A stretch of 25,000 bases of DNA from Haliscomenobacter sp. (lineage in GTDB: Bacteria > Bacteroidota > Bacteroidia > Chitinophagales > Saprospiraceae): contig NZ_JADKCX010000086.1 in assembly GCF_016718685.1 (NCBI RefSeq), positions 1-25,000 on the forward strand, read 5' to 3'. Of this stretch, positions 8,139 through 16,805 are shown in pieces; the first letter of the stretch is position 1; each line of letters opens with the position of its first letter. The notes below the pieces were generated by a model. That model made no database searches and was not told the DNA's origin. It was given only the letters and a program-made list of their open reading frames with translations. Made by a program: the position numbers and the translations under genes.

Positions 8139-9494
8139 ATGAGTGCAAACACAATTGGTAAATACCGGTGGACGATCTGTGCACTGCTCTTTTTGCCACT
8201 ACGATCAACTACCTCGATCGGCAGGTGCTCAGTTTGTTGCAACCTACTTTGGCGGAAACTTACGGTTGGACCAACGTTGATTACGCCAACATCACCTCGG
8301 TGTTTCAATTTGTGTATGCCATTTCGATGCTTTTTGCCGGGCGCATCATCGACCGATTGGGTACCAAACGAGGGTATACCTGGGCAATTATCATTTGGTC
8401 GATAGCGGCAATTTTACATGCATTGGCTATTCCATTGGGAGAAGCTACTGCTGCAGTATTGGGCATATTCGGCATCGGTGCGGTGTCGGTTTCGATTGCA
8501 GGATTTATGGTTGCCCGGGCGCTTTTAGGCTTTGGAGAAGCGGGGAACTTCCCAGCGGCCATCAAAGCAACTGCGGAATATTTTCCCAAAAGAACGCGCT
8601 TTTTGCTACGGGGATATTTAACTCAGGAACCAATGTTGGCGCAATTTTAGCACCCTTATCCGTTCCCTATATTGCTGCCCATTGGGGCTGGCAAACTGCA
8701 TTTGTCATCATCGGTGCCGTTGGCTTTTTGTGGTTGATTTTCTGGTGGATGTACTACGAAAAGCCTGAGGAACAGAAACGCCTCTCGAAAGAAGAATATG
8801 ATTACATCCATAGCGATAAAGAAGAAGAATCGGTAGGCACGCAAGAGAAAGTTTCCTGGATGAAACTACTGGGCTACCGCCAAACCTGGGCTTTTGCCTT
8901 TGGCAAGTTCATGACCGATGGCGTATGGTGGTTCTTTTTGTTTTGGTTGCCTGCTTATTTGAAAGCGCAATACGACATGGAAAAAACTGAAATTTCTTTG
9001 CCTTTGACCGTATTGTACAGCATGACCATGGTGGGTAGTATTGGTGGTGGCTGGCATTCCCGATGTACTTCATCAATAAAGGTTATGCGCCTTACGATGG
9101 CCGGATGCGAGCCATGTTTTTGATTGCTTTGATTCCGCTGGTCGTATTGTTGGCACAACCCTTGGGGGGCATCAGTTTTTGGATTCCGGTGGTACTGATT
9201 GGCATTGGGGCTTCGGCACACCAGGCCTGGAGCGCCAATATTTTCACCACGGTATCGGATATGTTCCCTAAAAAGGCGGTGGCCTCGGTTGTCGGCATAG
9301 GGGGTATGGCTGGCGGTTTGGGTGGGGTAATGGTATCCAAGGTGGCTGGGGCTTTGTTTGACCACTACAAGGCTTTGGGGCACATCCAAACCGGGTATTC
9401 CATCATGTTCGCAGCTTGTGCGGTGGCGTACGTGATCGCCTGGGTGGTGATGAAGAGCTTGGTACCCAAGTATAAGTTGATTACGGATTTGTAA
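8139..9494 (+). CDS. exuT: ExuT-like MFS hexuronate transporter, three frameshifts
   Basis: Read across three breaks, this is a protein of about 452 residues with the Major Facilitator fold and ACS/ExuT-like blocks: ATTINYLDRQVLSLLQPTL near the N-terminus, FAGRIIDRLGTKRGY in the loop after helix 2, LLGFGEAGNFPAAIKA in helix 4, TGIFNSGTNVGAILAP in helix 5, and VGIGGMAGGLGGVMVSK in the C-terminal half. It should import galacturonate/glucuronate by proton symport across the inner membrane. Breaks lie at the T run 8190-8194, at about 8590-8610 and at about 9048-9062; each behaves as one lost base, and the net length is restored. No other stops interrupt it. It is either an intact gene with sequence errors or a very recent pseudogene. 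The last gene of the uronate operon. Confidence 0.85.
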
Positions 9495-10327
9495 AAAAAA
9501 CGACTGGTGTCAGAAGCTAATTTCTTCTGACATGCACCGCTCAACAGGATTTCCAAATCACTCATGACCATACCCCCTGGTGCATTGTAGCTGGGGTTTC
9601 TAGAGTTGAAAAAATAGACGTAGCCTACACAGGCGTTGGAATTGTCCAGAACGGCTGCCGTTTCACCAGTACCAAAAAAATCACCAATGTACTGATTGTT
9701 GTTTTTGAAGCCTCCACCAGGAAAATTATAACTACGGGTGGGCAACAAAACTGTGCTTGTACTTCCCCCCCTGCTGGTCAGGTAAGGATTATGCGTAGGT
9801 GAAACCTGATTGGGATAAGGTAAATTGGCTGGTACCAAGCGCCACAACAAGTCATCTTGCCCCAGATCAGCCCATTGAATAATGGGGCGACCACGCTCGA
9901 AGGAACTACCCTCCACCGCCAGGTATAAACGACTATACCGGTTCTGAATTTTGTAATACCCATTCCCGGCATGGATAAAAATCCAATTCAATTCCTGAGG
10001 GTCACCACTGTGTTCAACGCGTTGGGTCACTTTTTCCCCATTGAATTGAACAGGATTCCTTAAGCCTAAAAACAGTTGACTTTTTGCATTTTTGACTTTG
10101 TAGGTTGAGCCTCCCAGGAATATCAATTCCCAGGCTTTATCCGTTGCTCCATCCGCATTCCATTGGTAGGTTTCTTCGCCGGGCAGGTTCGAGGCATTCC
10201 TGACAGCCAGGCATAAATTGCTGTTCTTGTTGACCAAATTGAAAAACCCAGACAGGGTTTGGGACAAAGCGATGTTTGGAATCGCAACATAAATGACTAA
10301 GCAATAAATAAAATAACTGGTTCTCAT
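9365..10327 (-). CDS. Secreted ricin-type beta-trefoil lectin-domain protein; 3' end doubtful
   Basis: The protein is 320 residues as read. Residues 1-22 are a signal peptide (IPNIALSQ cut region). Residues about 25-165 contain repeats of the ricin-B/RICIN type: GFFNLVNKNSNLCLAV, YKVKNAKSQLFLGLRN and YYKIQNRYSRLYLAVEG with matching W-x-L/F strands. It probably binds carbohydrate at the cell surface or outside. The rest is rich in Gly, Ser and Asn and not recognised. The frame runs through a hairpin at 9508-9532 and continues 130 bases on the antisense strand of the transporter gene, so the residues after about 275 are suspect. The real stop was probably near 9535. It is divergent from the DUF3472 gene, which also begins with a trefoil. 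Confidence 0.75.
   Translation of the reverse strand: MRTSYFIYCLVIYVAIPNIALSQTLSGFFNLVNKNSNLCLAVRNASNLPGEETYQWNADGATDKAWELIFLGGSTYKVKNAKSQLFLGLRNPVQFNGEKVTQRVEHSGDPQELNWIFIHAGNGYYKIQNRYSRLYLAVEGSSFERGRPIIQWADLGQDDLLWRLVPANLPYPNQVSPTHNPYLTSRGGSTSTVLLPTRSYNFPGGGFKNNNQYIGDFFGTGETAAVLDNSNACVGYVYFFNSRNPSYNAPGGMVMSDLEILLSGACQKKLASDTSRFFYKSVINLYLGTKLFITTQAITYATAQAANMMEYPVWMCPKAL
9508..9532 (-). terminator. Hairpin terminator between convergent exuT and lectin gene
   Basis: TGTCAGAAG (9508-9516) and CTTCTGACA (9524-9532) are exact reverse complements with a 7-base loop. On the minus strand the stem is followed within 7 bases by eight T (the A run at 9493-9500), which fits an intrinsic terminator for the lectin gene. 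In the plus direction there is no T-tract, so action on the exuT transcript is less certain. Confidence 0.7.
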
Positions 10328-10354
10328 GGTATTTAGTTTTAGTTTTTACGTATA

Positions 10355-10381
10355 CAAAAATTAGCGCTATAAAGTTCCCAA
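10355..10381 (-). promoter_or_regulatory. Possible Bacteroidota promoter of the lectin gene
   Basis: On the minus strand, TAATTTTTG (10355-10363) resembles the -7 box TAnnTTTG with one extra base. TTGG (10378-10381) lies about 15 bases further upstream as a possible -33 box, so spacing is only approximate. The ATG follows about 27 bases downstream. A motif match only. Confidence 0.3.
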
Positions 10382-10405
10382 GGAGATAATTTCTCTTTTT
10401 GTGAC

Positions 10406-10413
10406 TAAGTTTG
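10406..10413 (+). promoter_or_regulatory. Possible -7 box upstream of the DUF3472 gene
   Basis: TAAGTTTG fits the Bacteroidota -7 consensus TAnnTTTG exactly and lies 74 bases before the TTG start at 10488. No clear TTTG -33 box is seen at the right distance, so support is weak. Confidence 0.3.
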
Positions 10414-10487
10414 TCCATTAAAAGGCTTGTTTGGAGGGGGGTACCTCGCTTGGCCGCGCTTAATATAACCCAAAAATCGGTATAAAA

Positions 10488-12172
10488 TTGAAGAATTTCA
10501 CCATCATTCTCTGCTTTTTTATTGCGCAGCAGCTTTTGGCGCAAGGCAATGTAAGCATCCAAAACGCTTGGCAACAAACTTACCTCCAAGCAGATGCAGA
10601 AAAACCTAGTTTAGGTGTTCAGAGCAACAAAGCGGTCTGGGTTATCGAAAAAATTGCCAGCAGCACTGAAGTACGCCTCAAACACCTGGCCAGCGGAGGC
10701 TACCTTAATGCCGAAAAAGATGCAAAATTCCCCTCCATCGGAGCCATCGAACCCGGCTGGTGGAGCGCCATGTGGATACTGGAACCGGTTGCGGGTACTG
10801 ATCAGCTGCGCCTCCAAAACAAATGGTGGAGTACTTATTTACACACCGAAAGCGGTGCCGTTGAACTGGGCACTATCCAGCCCGGCTGGGCAAGCGCCCG
10901 CTGGAAAACCAACCCCGCACAACACGTCTGCCTCCAACTACCAGCACCCAACCCTTCAACCTGGTCCCCTTGGGTGGCAATACCTTCTTCAATAATTTTG
11001 GGGCAAGTGGCATTGGCCTTTCAACCATGGGTATCCAAAACTGGACGGATGCTGCGGTGATCCCCACGGTGTATTTCCGCATCCTAGAAAAAGGAACTTA
11101 CTCCCTGAAACTGATCGCCAAAGCTGCTCAAGCCAGCAGCCTCAATGTGGGTATTCCAGGCAGCACCATCAAAGTAGACGTAAAGAGCAGCGATTGGCAA
11201 AAATACTCCCTGGGTTCATTTACCCTGGAGGCGGGTTACCTGCCCATCGTGTTGAAGGGATTACTCAGAACCGGAGCCAAATTTGCCGACATCCAGGCCA
11301 TAGAAATTCAGGGCGACCCAGCCAACATCAAATTTGTAAACGCCAGTCTGACGGGCGCGGTGGAGGACAGTTATTACTTCGGGCGACGTGGCCCTTCGGT
11401 ACACATGACTTACACCCTCCCTGCTGGCAAAGACATCGAATGGTTTTACAATGAAGTAACTGTACCCAGCGGCAACGATGCCATCGGCTCCTACTTTATG
11501 GTCAACGGCTTTGCCGAAGGCTATTGTGGAATCCAGGTGAATAGCCCTACCGAGCGCCGGGTTTTGTTCTCGGTCTGGAGCCCTTTTACCACCGACGATC
11601 CGAAATCCATCCCAGCCGATCAGCAGGTGAGGTTGTTGGCCAAAGGACCGGGCGTGAGTGCCCAGGATTTTGGAGGCGAAGGCTCTGGTGGGCAAAGTTA
11701 TTTGGTGTACAACTGGAAAGCGGGCCAGACCTATAAATTCCTCACCCGCATTCGCCCCAATGGCGACAACACCACAACCTATACTTCCTACTTTTTTGAT
11801 CCCAACACCCAGGCCTGGCGGCTCATCGCTTCTTTCAAGCGGCCAAAAATCTCAACCTGGTATAAGTCGCCCCATTCGTTTTTGGAGAATTTCCAACCCG
11901 AACGAGGCGCGGTAACCCGCAAAGTGTTGTTCAACAACCAATGGGTTTGTGATGATTCGGGCAACTGGAGCGAAATGACGGAGGCCCGATTTACCAATGA
12001 TGATACCGGGCGAAAAAAACTGCGCATGGACTTTAATGGTGGGGTGGAAAACAACCAGTTCTTTCTCCGCAATTGTGGCTTTTTCAACAATTTCACTGAC
12101 CCGGATTCCATGTTTAAACGAACCCCGGGTGGTAAAAAGCCGGTGATCAACTTTGCTCAATTGCCAAAGTAG
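10488..12172 (+). CDS. Secreted beta-trefoil plus DUF3472 protein, one frameshift
   Basis: Read across one break, the protein is about 561 residues. Residues 1-19 are a signal peptide (IILCFFIAQQLLAQ). Residues about 20-143 hold three trefoil-like repeats, each with a pattern like IQNAWQQTYLQA, EPGWWSAMW and QPGWASARW. A Thr/Pro linker follows (TTRLPPTTSTQP). The C-terminal two thirds is DUF3472, often paired with DUF5077 in Bacteroidota: RRGPSVHMTYTLPAG, FGGEGSGGQSYLVYNW, SFLENFQPERGAVTRKV and NNQFFLRNCGFF. The job is unknown; a role in outer-surface glycan binding is inferred. The break is at the C4 run 10913-10916 (one base lost); bridging gives the linker smoothly. The start is TTG at 10488, because no ATG precedes the signal peptide. 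Confidence 0.8.
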
Positions 12173-12218
12173 AAGCCAGGCGGTTTTTTCCATCTGAACA
12201 TTTTTTTCAAAAAACACT

Positions 12219-12226
12219 TACCTTTA
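12219..12226 (+). promoter_or_regulatory. Possible -7 box upstream of the sigma-factor gene
   Basis: TACCTTTA matches TAnnTTTG at seven of eight positions and lies 32 bases before the ATG at 12258. A T-rich stretch at 12201-12207 sits upstream, but no exact -33 TTTG is seen. The same TACCTTT word occurs before the beta-helix gene at 16775. Confidence 0.35.
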
Positions 12227-12257
12227 AGTTGATCAATACAATATAAGCTTGAGTTCG

Positions 12258-12866
12258 ATGCGCATTACCGAGTGGCTGACACCTTCAAACCCTTGTCGAC
12301 AATTTGAAAACAATGAGCAATTGTTTCAAGCCCTGAAAAGTTTGAACAACTCGGCGATACGCTGCGTACAAAACAAGGCGAGGCCCTCGGCGAAGCAATT
12401 GGTTGAGCAATACAAACTGGATCCAGAAAGCGTCGATGAATTGCTCAACCAAAGTTCGCTCATCTTTTTGCGAAAAATAGAGGACGGCTCGTACCAGTTT
12501 CAAGGTCATGCCCCCTCTAGTTACCTCGTCGAAATCATGAAGCGGGTAGCCTTGTCGATGACCAGAAAACGCCAAACAAACTATGAATCGATCGAAGACC
12601 ACCACGATTTGCACGACCCGGATATAGAAGCCAACAACCGGCAACGCGAATCAGCAGAACTGGTGCGGCAATTTTTGGGACAAATGGGCGAACCTTGTAC
12701 CTCAGTCATCCGGCTCCACCACATCGAAGGTTATCCCGACGAAGAGGTGGTGCGCCAAGGCTGGACCCGCTATACTACTACCGATTCGCTGAAGATAAAA
12801 CGCAGCGATTGTATGAAAAAATTGATCCAAATAGCGCGACAATGGAAGATTACGAACAATACCTGA
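12258..12866 (+). CDS. Sigma-70 family (ECF-like) RNA polymerase sigma factor
   Basis: The protein is 202 residues from ATG 12258 (a TTG three codons upstream is possible). The first 100 residues hold helices with FQALKSLNNSAIRCVQ and FLRKIEDGSYQFQGHAPSSYLVEIMKRVAL, consistent with a degenerate region 2. Residues about 140-195 look like region 4: FLGQMGEPCTSVIRLHHIEGYPDEEV, then a KIKRSDCMKKLIQ recognition-helix end. This matches short sigma factors found beside CHAT or TPR genes in Bacteroidota. It should direct RNA polymerase to an unknown regulon, perhaps including this operon. Its stop overlaps the next gene by 25 bases, so the two are probably coupled. Assignment is by pattern, without a database search. 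Confidence 0.75.
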   Translation: MRITEWLTPSNPCRQFENNEQLFQALKSLNNSAIRCVQNKARPSAKQLVEQYKLDPESVDELLNQSSLIFLRKIEDGSYQFQGHAPSSYLVEIMKRVALSMTRKRQTNYESIEDHHDLHDPDIEANNRQRESAELVRQFLGQMGEPCTSVIRLHHIEGYPDEEVVRQGWTRYTTTDSLKIKRSDCMKKLIQIARQWKITNNT

Positions 12867-13740
12867 GTGACAACGCTGAAGACGACGAACGCCGCGCAGC
12901 CGCACAAGTCATGGAGGGCTTGGCGGGCTTGAGGCTGGAATCCAAGTTGCGCGAGGTAGCGGCTGAACAGGCTGCCCAGCACCGACGAACGTTTTGGAGG
13001 CGGCTATTGTTCACCCTGGCTGCGCTGGCTTTTTTGGCCGCCGTGGCCTATTGGTTTTTTAGTAAAAATGAGGCTACACCAAGTGTGCCACCAAGTGAAA
13101 AGCAAGCCCCCAGCGCACCTGCACCACGCAAAGAACAAACGCCTGACCAGAATAAATCAGAAAAACCTCGCGAAAAGCCCCTATTGCCCAAATCAAGCCG
13201 AAGGAAGAAGTTCCAGTGCCACCTGATCCTATTTTCCCCACCTTTGCGCTACAGGATGAACTCATTCCTGAGCCGCTCCATGCTGCGCCCGACTTGGTTG
13301 CCACGCGCGGTGCGGGCCAAGCGAATATTGCCCTGAAAGCCCTGCTTGATCAGTTGTGGTACGTGGATTATCCGCTACTAGGGCTTGACGTAAGTAAGGC
13401 CTTTCCCAATATCGACGAAAAACTGAAAAAACGGGACTTTACCGCGGCTTACCTCGAATTGGAGCAATTGGGGAGCACCCGGCCCACGAACGATACCCTG
13501 CACGCTCTGCAAGCTTATTGCCTGCTGCAAACGGGCGAGGGCCAGGAAGCCTTGCTTCATTTCGACCAAATCCAGAGTCGTCAATTGGATTGGGACCCCC
13601 AAGTGGAATGGTACCGGGGCCTGGCCCTATTGTTGGCGGACAAAAAGCCGGAAGCACTTGCGCAATTCACTACGATAGCGGCAAACTCAGGACATCCTTA
13701 CCGCAGGCAAGCTCGAAAAGCGCTGAAGTTGTTGTTATAA
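12842..13740 (+). CDS. Single-pass membrane protein with TPR tail, candidate anti-sigma factor; one frameshift
   Basis: Bridged across one break it is about 299 residues. Residues 1-53 are charged and cytoplasmic (MEDYEQYLSDNAEDDERR, then Arg/Gln-rich). Residues 55-73 are a membrane span (LLFTLAALAFLAAVAYWFF). Residues 75-125 are a Pro/Lys/Glu-rich stalk. The remainder is helical with TPR-like pairs (TLHALQAYCLLQTGEGQEALLHF, WYRGLALLLADKKPEALAQF). The layout, cytoplasmic tail, one span and outer sensor, is that of membrane anti-sigma factors, but there is no HxxxCxxC zinc motif. The break lies in the C4 run 13178-13181 (one base lost). It starts inside the sigma gene and is followed 29 bases later by the TPR-CHAT gene. 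The anti-sigma role is inferred from context. Confidence 0.7.
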
Positions 13741-13769
13741 TTCACCACACCCTGTTAATCAATCCTGCT

Positions 13770-16745
13770 ATGAGAAACTACTTATGCCTGGCTTTGTGCC
13801 TGATCACCGGTTTGTTGAGTGCGCAAACGGTGGATTCGGTGGCGCTGCGGCGGGTGGATAGCCTCATCCAGGTTTCTCGTACACTTAGCAGTAAGCGGGA
13901 ATTTGACAAAGCCCTCGAAGTGAATGCTGCCGCTGAAAAACTGGCCCTCGAAAAACTAGGAAAGGAATCAGCGGCCTATGGCAATTGCGCTTTCAATCGG
14001 GGCAGGGTAAATGCCCTTAAAAGGGATAACCCAGAGGCCGAAAAGTGGTACCTCGAAGCCATCGCCATTCGGGAAAAAGCACTGGGAAAGCAACACTCCG
14101 ATTATGCCGGAGCCCTGAATAACCTTGCCATTCTTTATAAATCCATGGGCAACTATGACCAAGCCGAGCCACTCTACCTTGAGGCCATGGAAACCCGAAA
14201 AAAAGCATTGGGTAAAGAGCACCCTAATTATGCCGCCAGCCTATACAATCTGGCACTCTTTTTTCAGGATATTGGCAAGTACGAAAAAGCTGAACTGCTG
14301 CAACTTGAGGCTAAAGACATTTTTGGAAAGGTGCGGGGAAAGAGCATCCTGATTATGCATCCAGCCTGAACGGCCTCGCACTCCTATGCATGGCGATGGG
14401 CGATTTCGAAAAAGCTGAACCGCTTTTCCTCGAAACCAAAACCATCCGGGAGAAAGTACAAGGTAAGGACAATTCCGATTACGCTGAAATCCTGAACAAC
14501 CTGGCAAGTCTGTACAGATCCATGGGCAACTACGAAAAAGCCGAACTGCACCACCTCGAAGCCATCGCGATCAAGGGGAAAATAATTGGAAAAGAGCACC
14601 CTAATTATGCCCTGAGTTTAAATAATCTCGCGATTTTATACAAGGCTATGGGCAGTTATGAAAAAGCCGAACAGCTCTACCTCGAAGCCACGACAATCAA
14701 GGAAAAAACACTCGGAAAGGAGCACCCCGGCTATGCCCTAAGCCTGAATAACCTCGCAATCCTTTACTGGATTATGGGCAACTATGAAAAAGCTGAACCA
14801 CTCTACCTCCAAGCCATTGCCATCCGGGAAAAAAAACTAGGAAAAGAGCATCCTGAATATGCCTCAAGCCTGAACAACTTGGCACTTCTTTATCTTGACA
14901 TGGGTAGATATGAAATGGTTGAGCCACTTCAGCTTCAAGCAAAAGTTATCCGGGAAAAAGCCTTGGGGGTAGCACATCCAGACTATGCTGAAAGCCTGGG
15001 CAACCTCGCAATCCTTTACATGGCCACCAACAACTACGAAAAAGCCGAGTCCTTCTATATCGAATGTTCGCAGGCGAATCAAGCCCTGTTGGAAAAAGCG
15101 ATACGCCATCTCTCTGAGCGCGAACTGAGCAGCTACCTGAATAAATTTTCCGAAAGCCAAGATCAAGCCCTCTCTTTTGCAAAACTGTCCACCAGTAAAA
15201 AGACAGCAGCCTGCTTTGACAATAGCCTTTTTTACAAGGGTTTTCTACTCCAGACTGCGGGACAACTTAAACGTTTATCCCTTTCCAACCCGGCTGCCGC
15301 CGAAAATTTCAACCTGCTTAAATCCTACGAACGCCGCCTCGCCGCACAGTATGCCCAGCCAATCGCCGACCGCAATAATACAAGCATAGCCGACCTGGAA
15401 GCCAAAGCCAACGACCTCGAAAAAGACCTCGCCCGCACTGTAGCAGGTTTTGGGCAAGCCTTGCAGCAAGTCAAATGGCAGGAAGTTCAAACAGCATTGA
15501 AACCCGGTGAAGCAGCGATCGAATTTGTCAGTTACCGTTTTTATCTAAAAAAACAAACCGACAGCATACTTTACGCCGCACTCCTCCTTTTGCCAGGTTC
15601 AGACTCCCCAAAATTCATCCCCCTCTTCGAAGAAAAACAACTCACTGCCCTGCTCAAAACTGAAGGCAGCCCCCAACCCGCTTTTTACAACGACCTTTAT
15701 GCCAATGATAAAAAAGGCGACCAACTCTACGATTTAATCTGGAAACCCATCGCCGCAGCCGTGCCAGAAGGAGCCACGGTGTATTGCTCGCCTTCTGGCC
15801 TGCTGCACCGCCTCAACCTGGGGGCCATCCCCACACCCGACGGCAAAACCCTGGCCGAAAAAAACCGCCTGAGCATACTGGGCAGTACCCGGCAGTTGGT
15901 TATCACACCCGTGCCCACCACCCAGCAAAGCGCTACCGCCCAACTCTACGGCGGCATCCAATACGATGCAACGCCTACGATGGCCGCTAATACACCAGCC
16001 AAACCCGAAGACCTGGCTGCCCGGCGCGGCCCCGATATCACCCAAAACGACTCCACCCTACGCGGCGAAAACTGGAACTACCTCCGCTGGACCGAAGTAG
16101 AAATCAGCGCCGCCGCCAATGTGATGAAAAGCAAAGGCATCGTGCCCCTACCCTGAAAAAAGGCACCGAAGCTACCGAAGAATCCTTCAAAGCCCTGGGG
16201 AAGGCAGCGCCTCACCGCGTGTCCTGCACGTAGCCACCCACGGCTTTTTCTTTCCCGATCCAAAAGAGTTGAAGCCAGGTGAGGGGCAGGCCATTGGCGA
16301 AAAAACCTTCAAAGTATCCGACAACCCCATGATCCGCTCCGGCCTGGTACTGGCGGGTGGCAACCACGCCTGGAAAACGGGCAAACCCTTAAGCCCCGGC
16401 CTGGAAGACGGCATCCTCACCGCCTACGAAATCAGCCAGATGAACCTCGCCAATACCGAACTCGTGGTGCTCTCCGCCTGCGAAACGGGCCTCGGCGACC
16501 TGGTGGGCAACGAAGGGGTATACGGCTTGCAACGCGCCTTCAAAATAGCGGGTGCCCGCTACCTCATCATGTCGCTGTGGCAGGTGCCCGATTTTCAGAC
16601 CCAGGTGTTTATGACGGCTTTTTACAAGCATTGGCTGGAAGGAAAAATGGCGGTGCCGGAAGCGTTTCGGGCTACGCAGGCGGAACTGCGGGGGAGGTAC
16701 AGTGGCGAGGCGTTTAAGTGGGCGGGATTTGTGTTGGTGGAGTGA
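13770..16745 (+). CDS. Exported TPR-CHAT protease, three frameshifts
   Basis: Bridged across three breaks it is about 992 residues. Residues 1-19 are a signal peptide (YLCLALCLITGLLSAQ). Then come eight or nine 42-residue TPR units of the kinesin-light-chain type, each like MGNYEKAEPLYLQAIAIREK followed by LGKEHPEYASSLNNLALLY. A helical linker follows, and the last roughly 400 residues are a CHAT (caspase HetF-associated) domain. The catalytic His is in HVATHGFFF (His codon 16239-16241) and the Cys in LSACETGLGD (Cys codon 16479-16481). The end MSLWQVPD is family-typical. Breaks lie at 14335-14341, about 16150 and 16197-16200; each is one lost base, and bridging restores the TPR and CHAT motifs. 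It is predicted to act outside the cytoplasm, possibly on the membrane protein encoded just upstream. Confidence 0.88.
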
Positions 16746-16774
16746 GGATTGTAGCGTGTGTCAGGGACATTTTG

Positions 16775-16782
16775 TACCTTTC
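16775..16782 (+). promoter_or_regulatory. Possible -7 box upstream of the beta-helix gene
   Basis: TACCTTTC matches TAnnTTTG at seven of eight positions and is preceded by TTTTG. The ATG at 16806 lies 23 bases further on. A TTG at about 16749 could serve as -33, but the spacing of 23 is long. Confidence 0.35.
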
Positions 16783-16805
16783 CGATACCTCTGACAATCT
16801 ACTTT

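Noticed and set aside
8955..9389. Minus-strand ORF opposite exuT
   Set aside because: It is a shadow of the transporter gene; the plus strand shows clear MFS motifs.
14040..15060. Tandem DNA repeat of about 126 bases
   Set aside because: It is explained by the 42-residue TPR units of the CHAT protein and is diverged at DNA level.
12258..16745. Type III-E CRISPR (Craspase) locus
   Set aside because: A TPR-CHAT protein and a sigma factor are present, but no Cas7-11, no array and no Csx30 or Csx31 pattern; the CHAT protein also carries a signal peptide.
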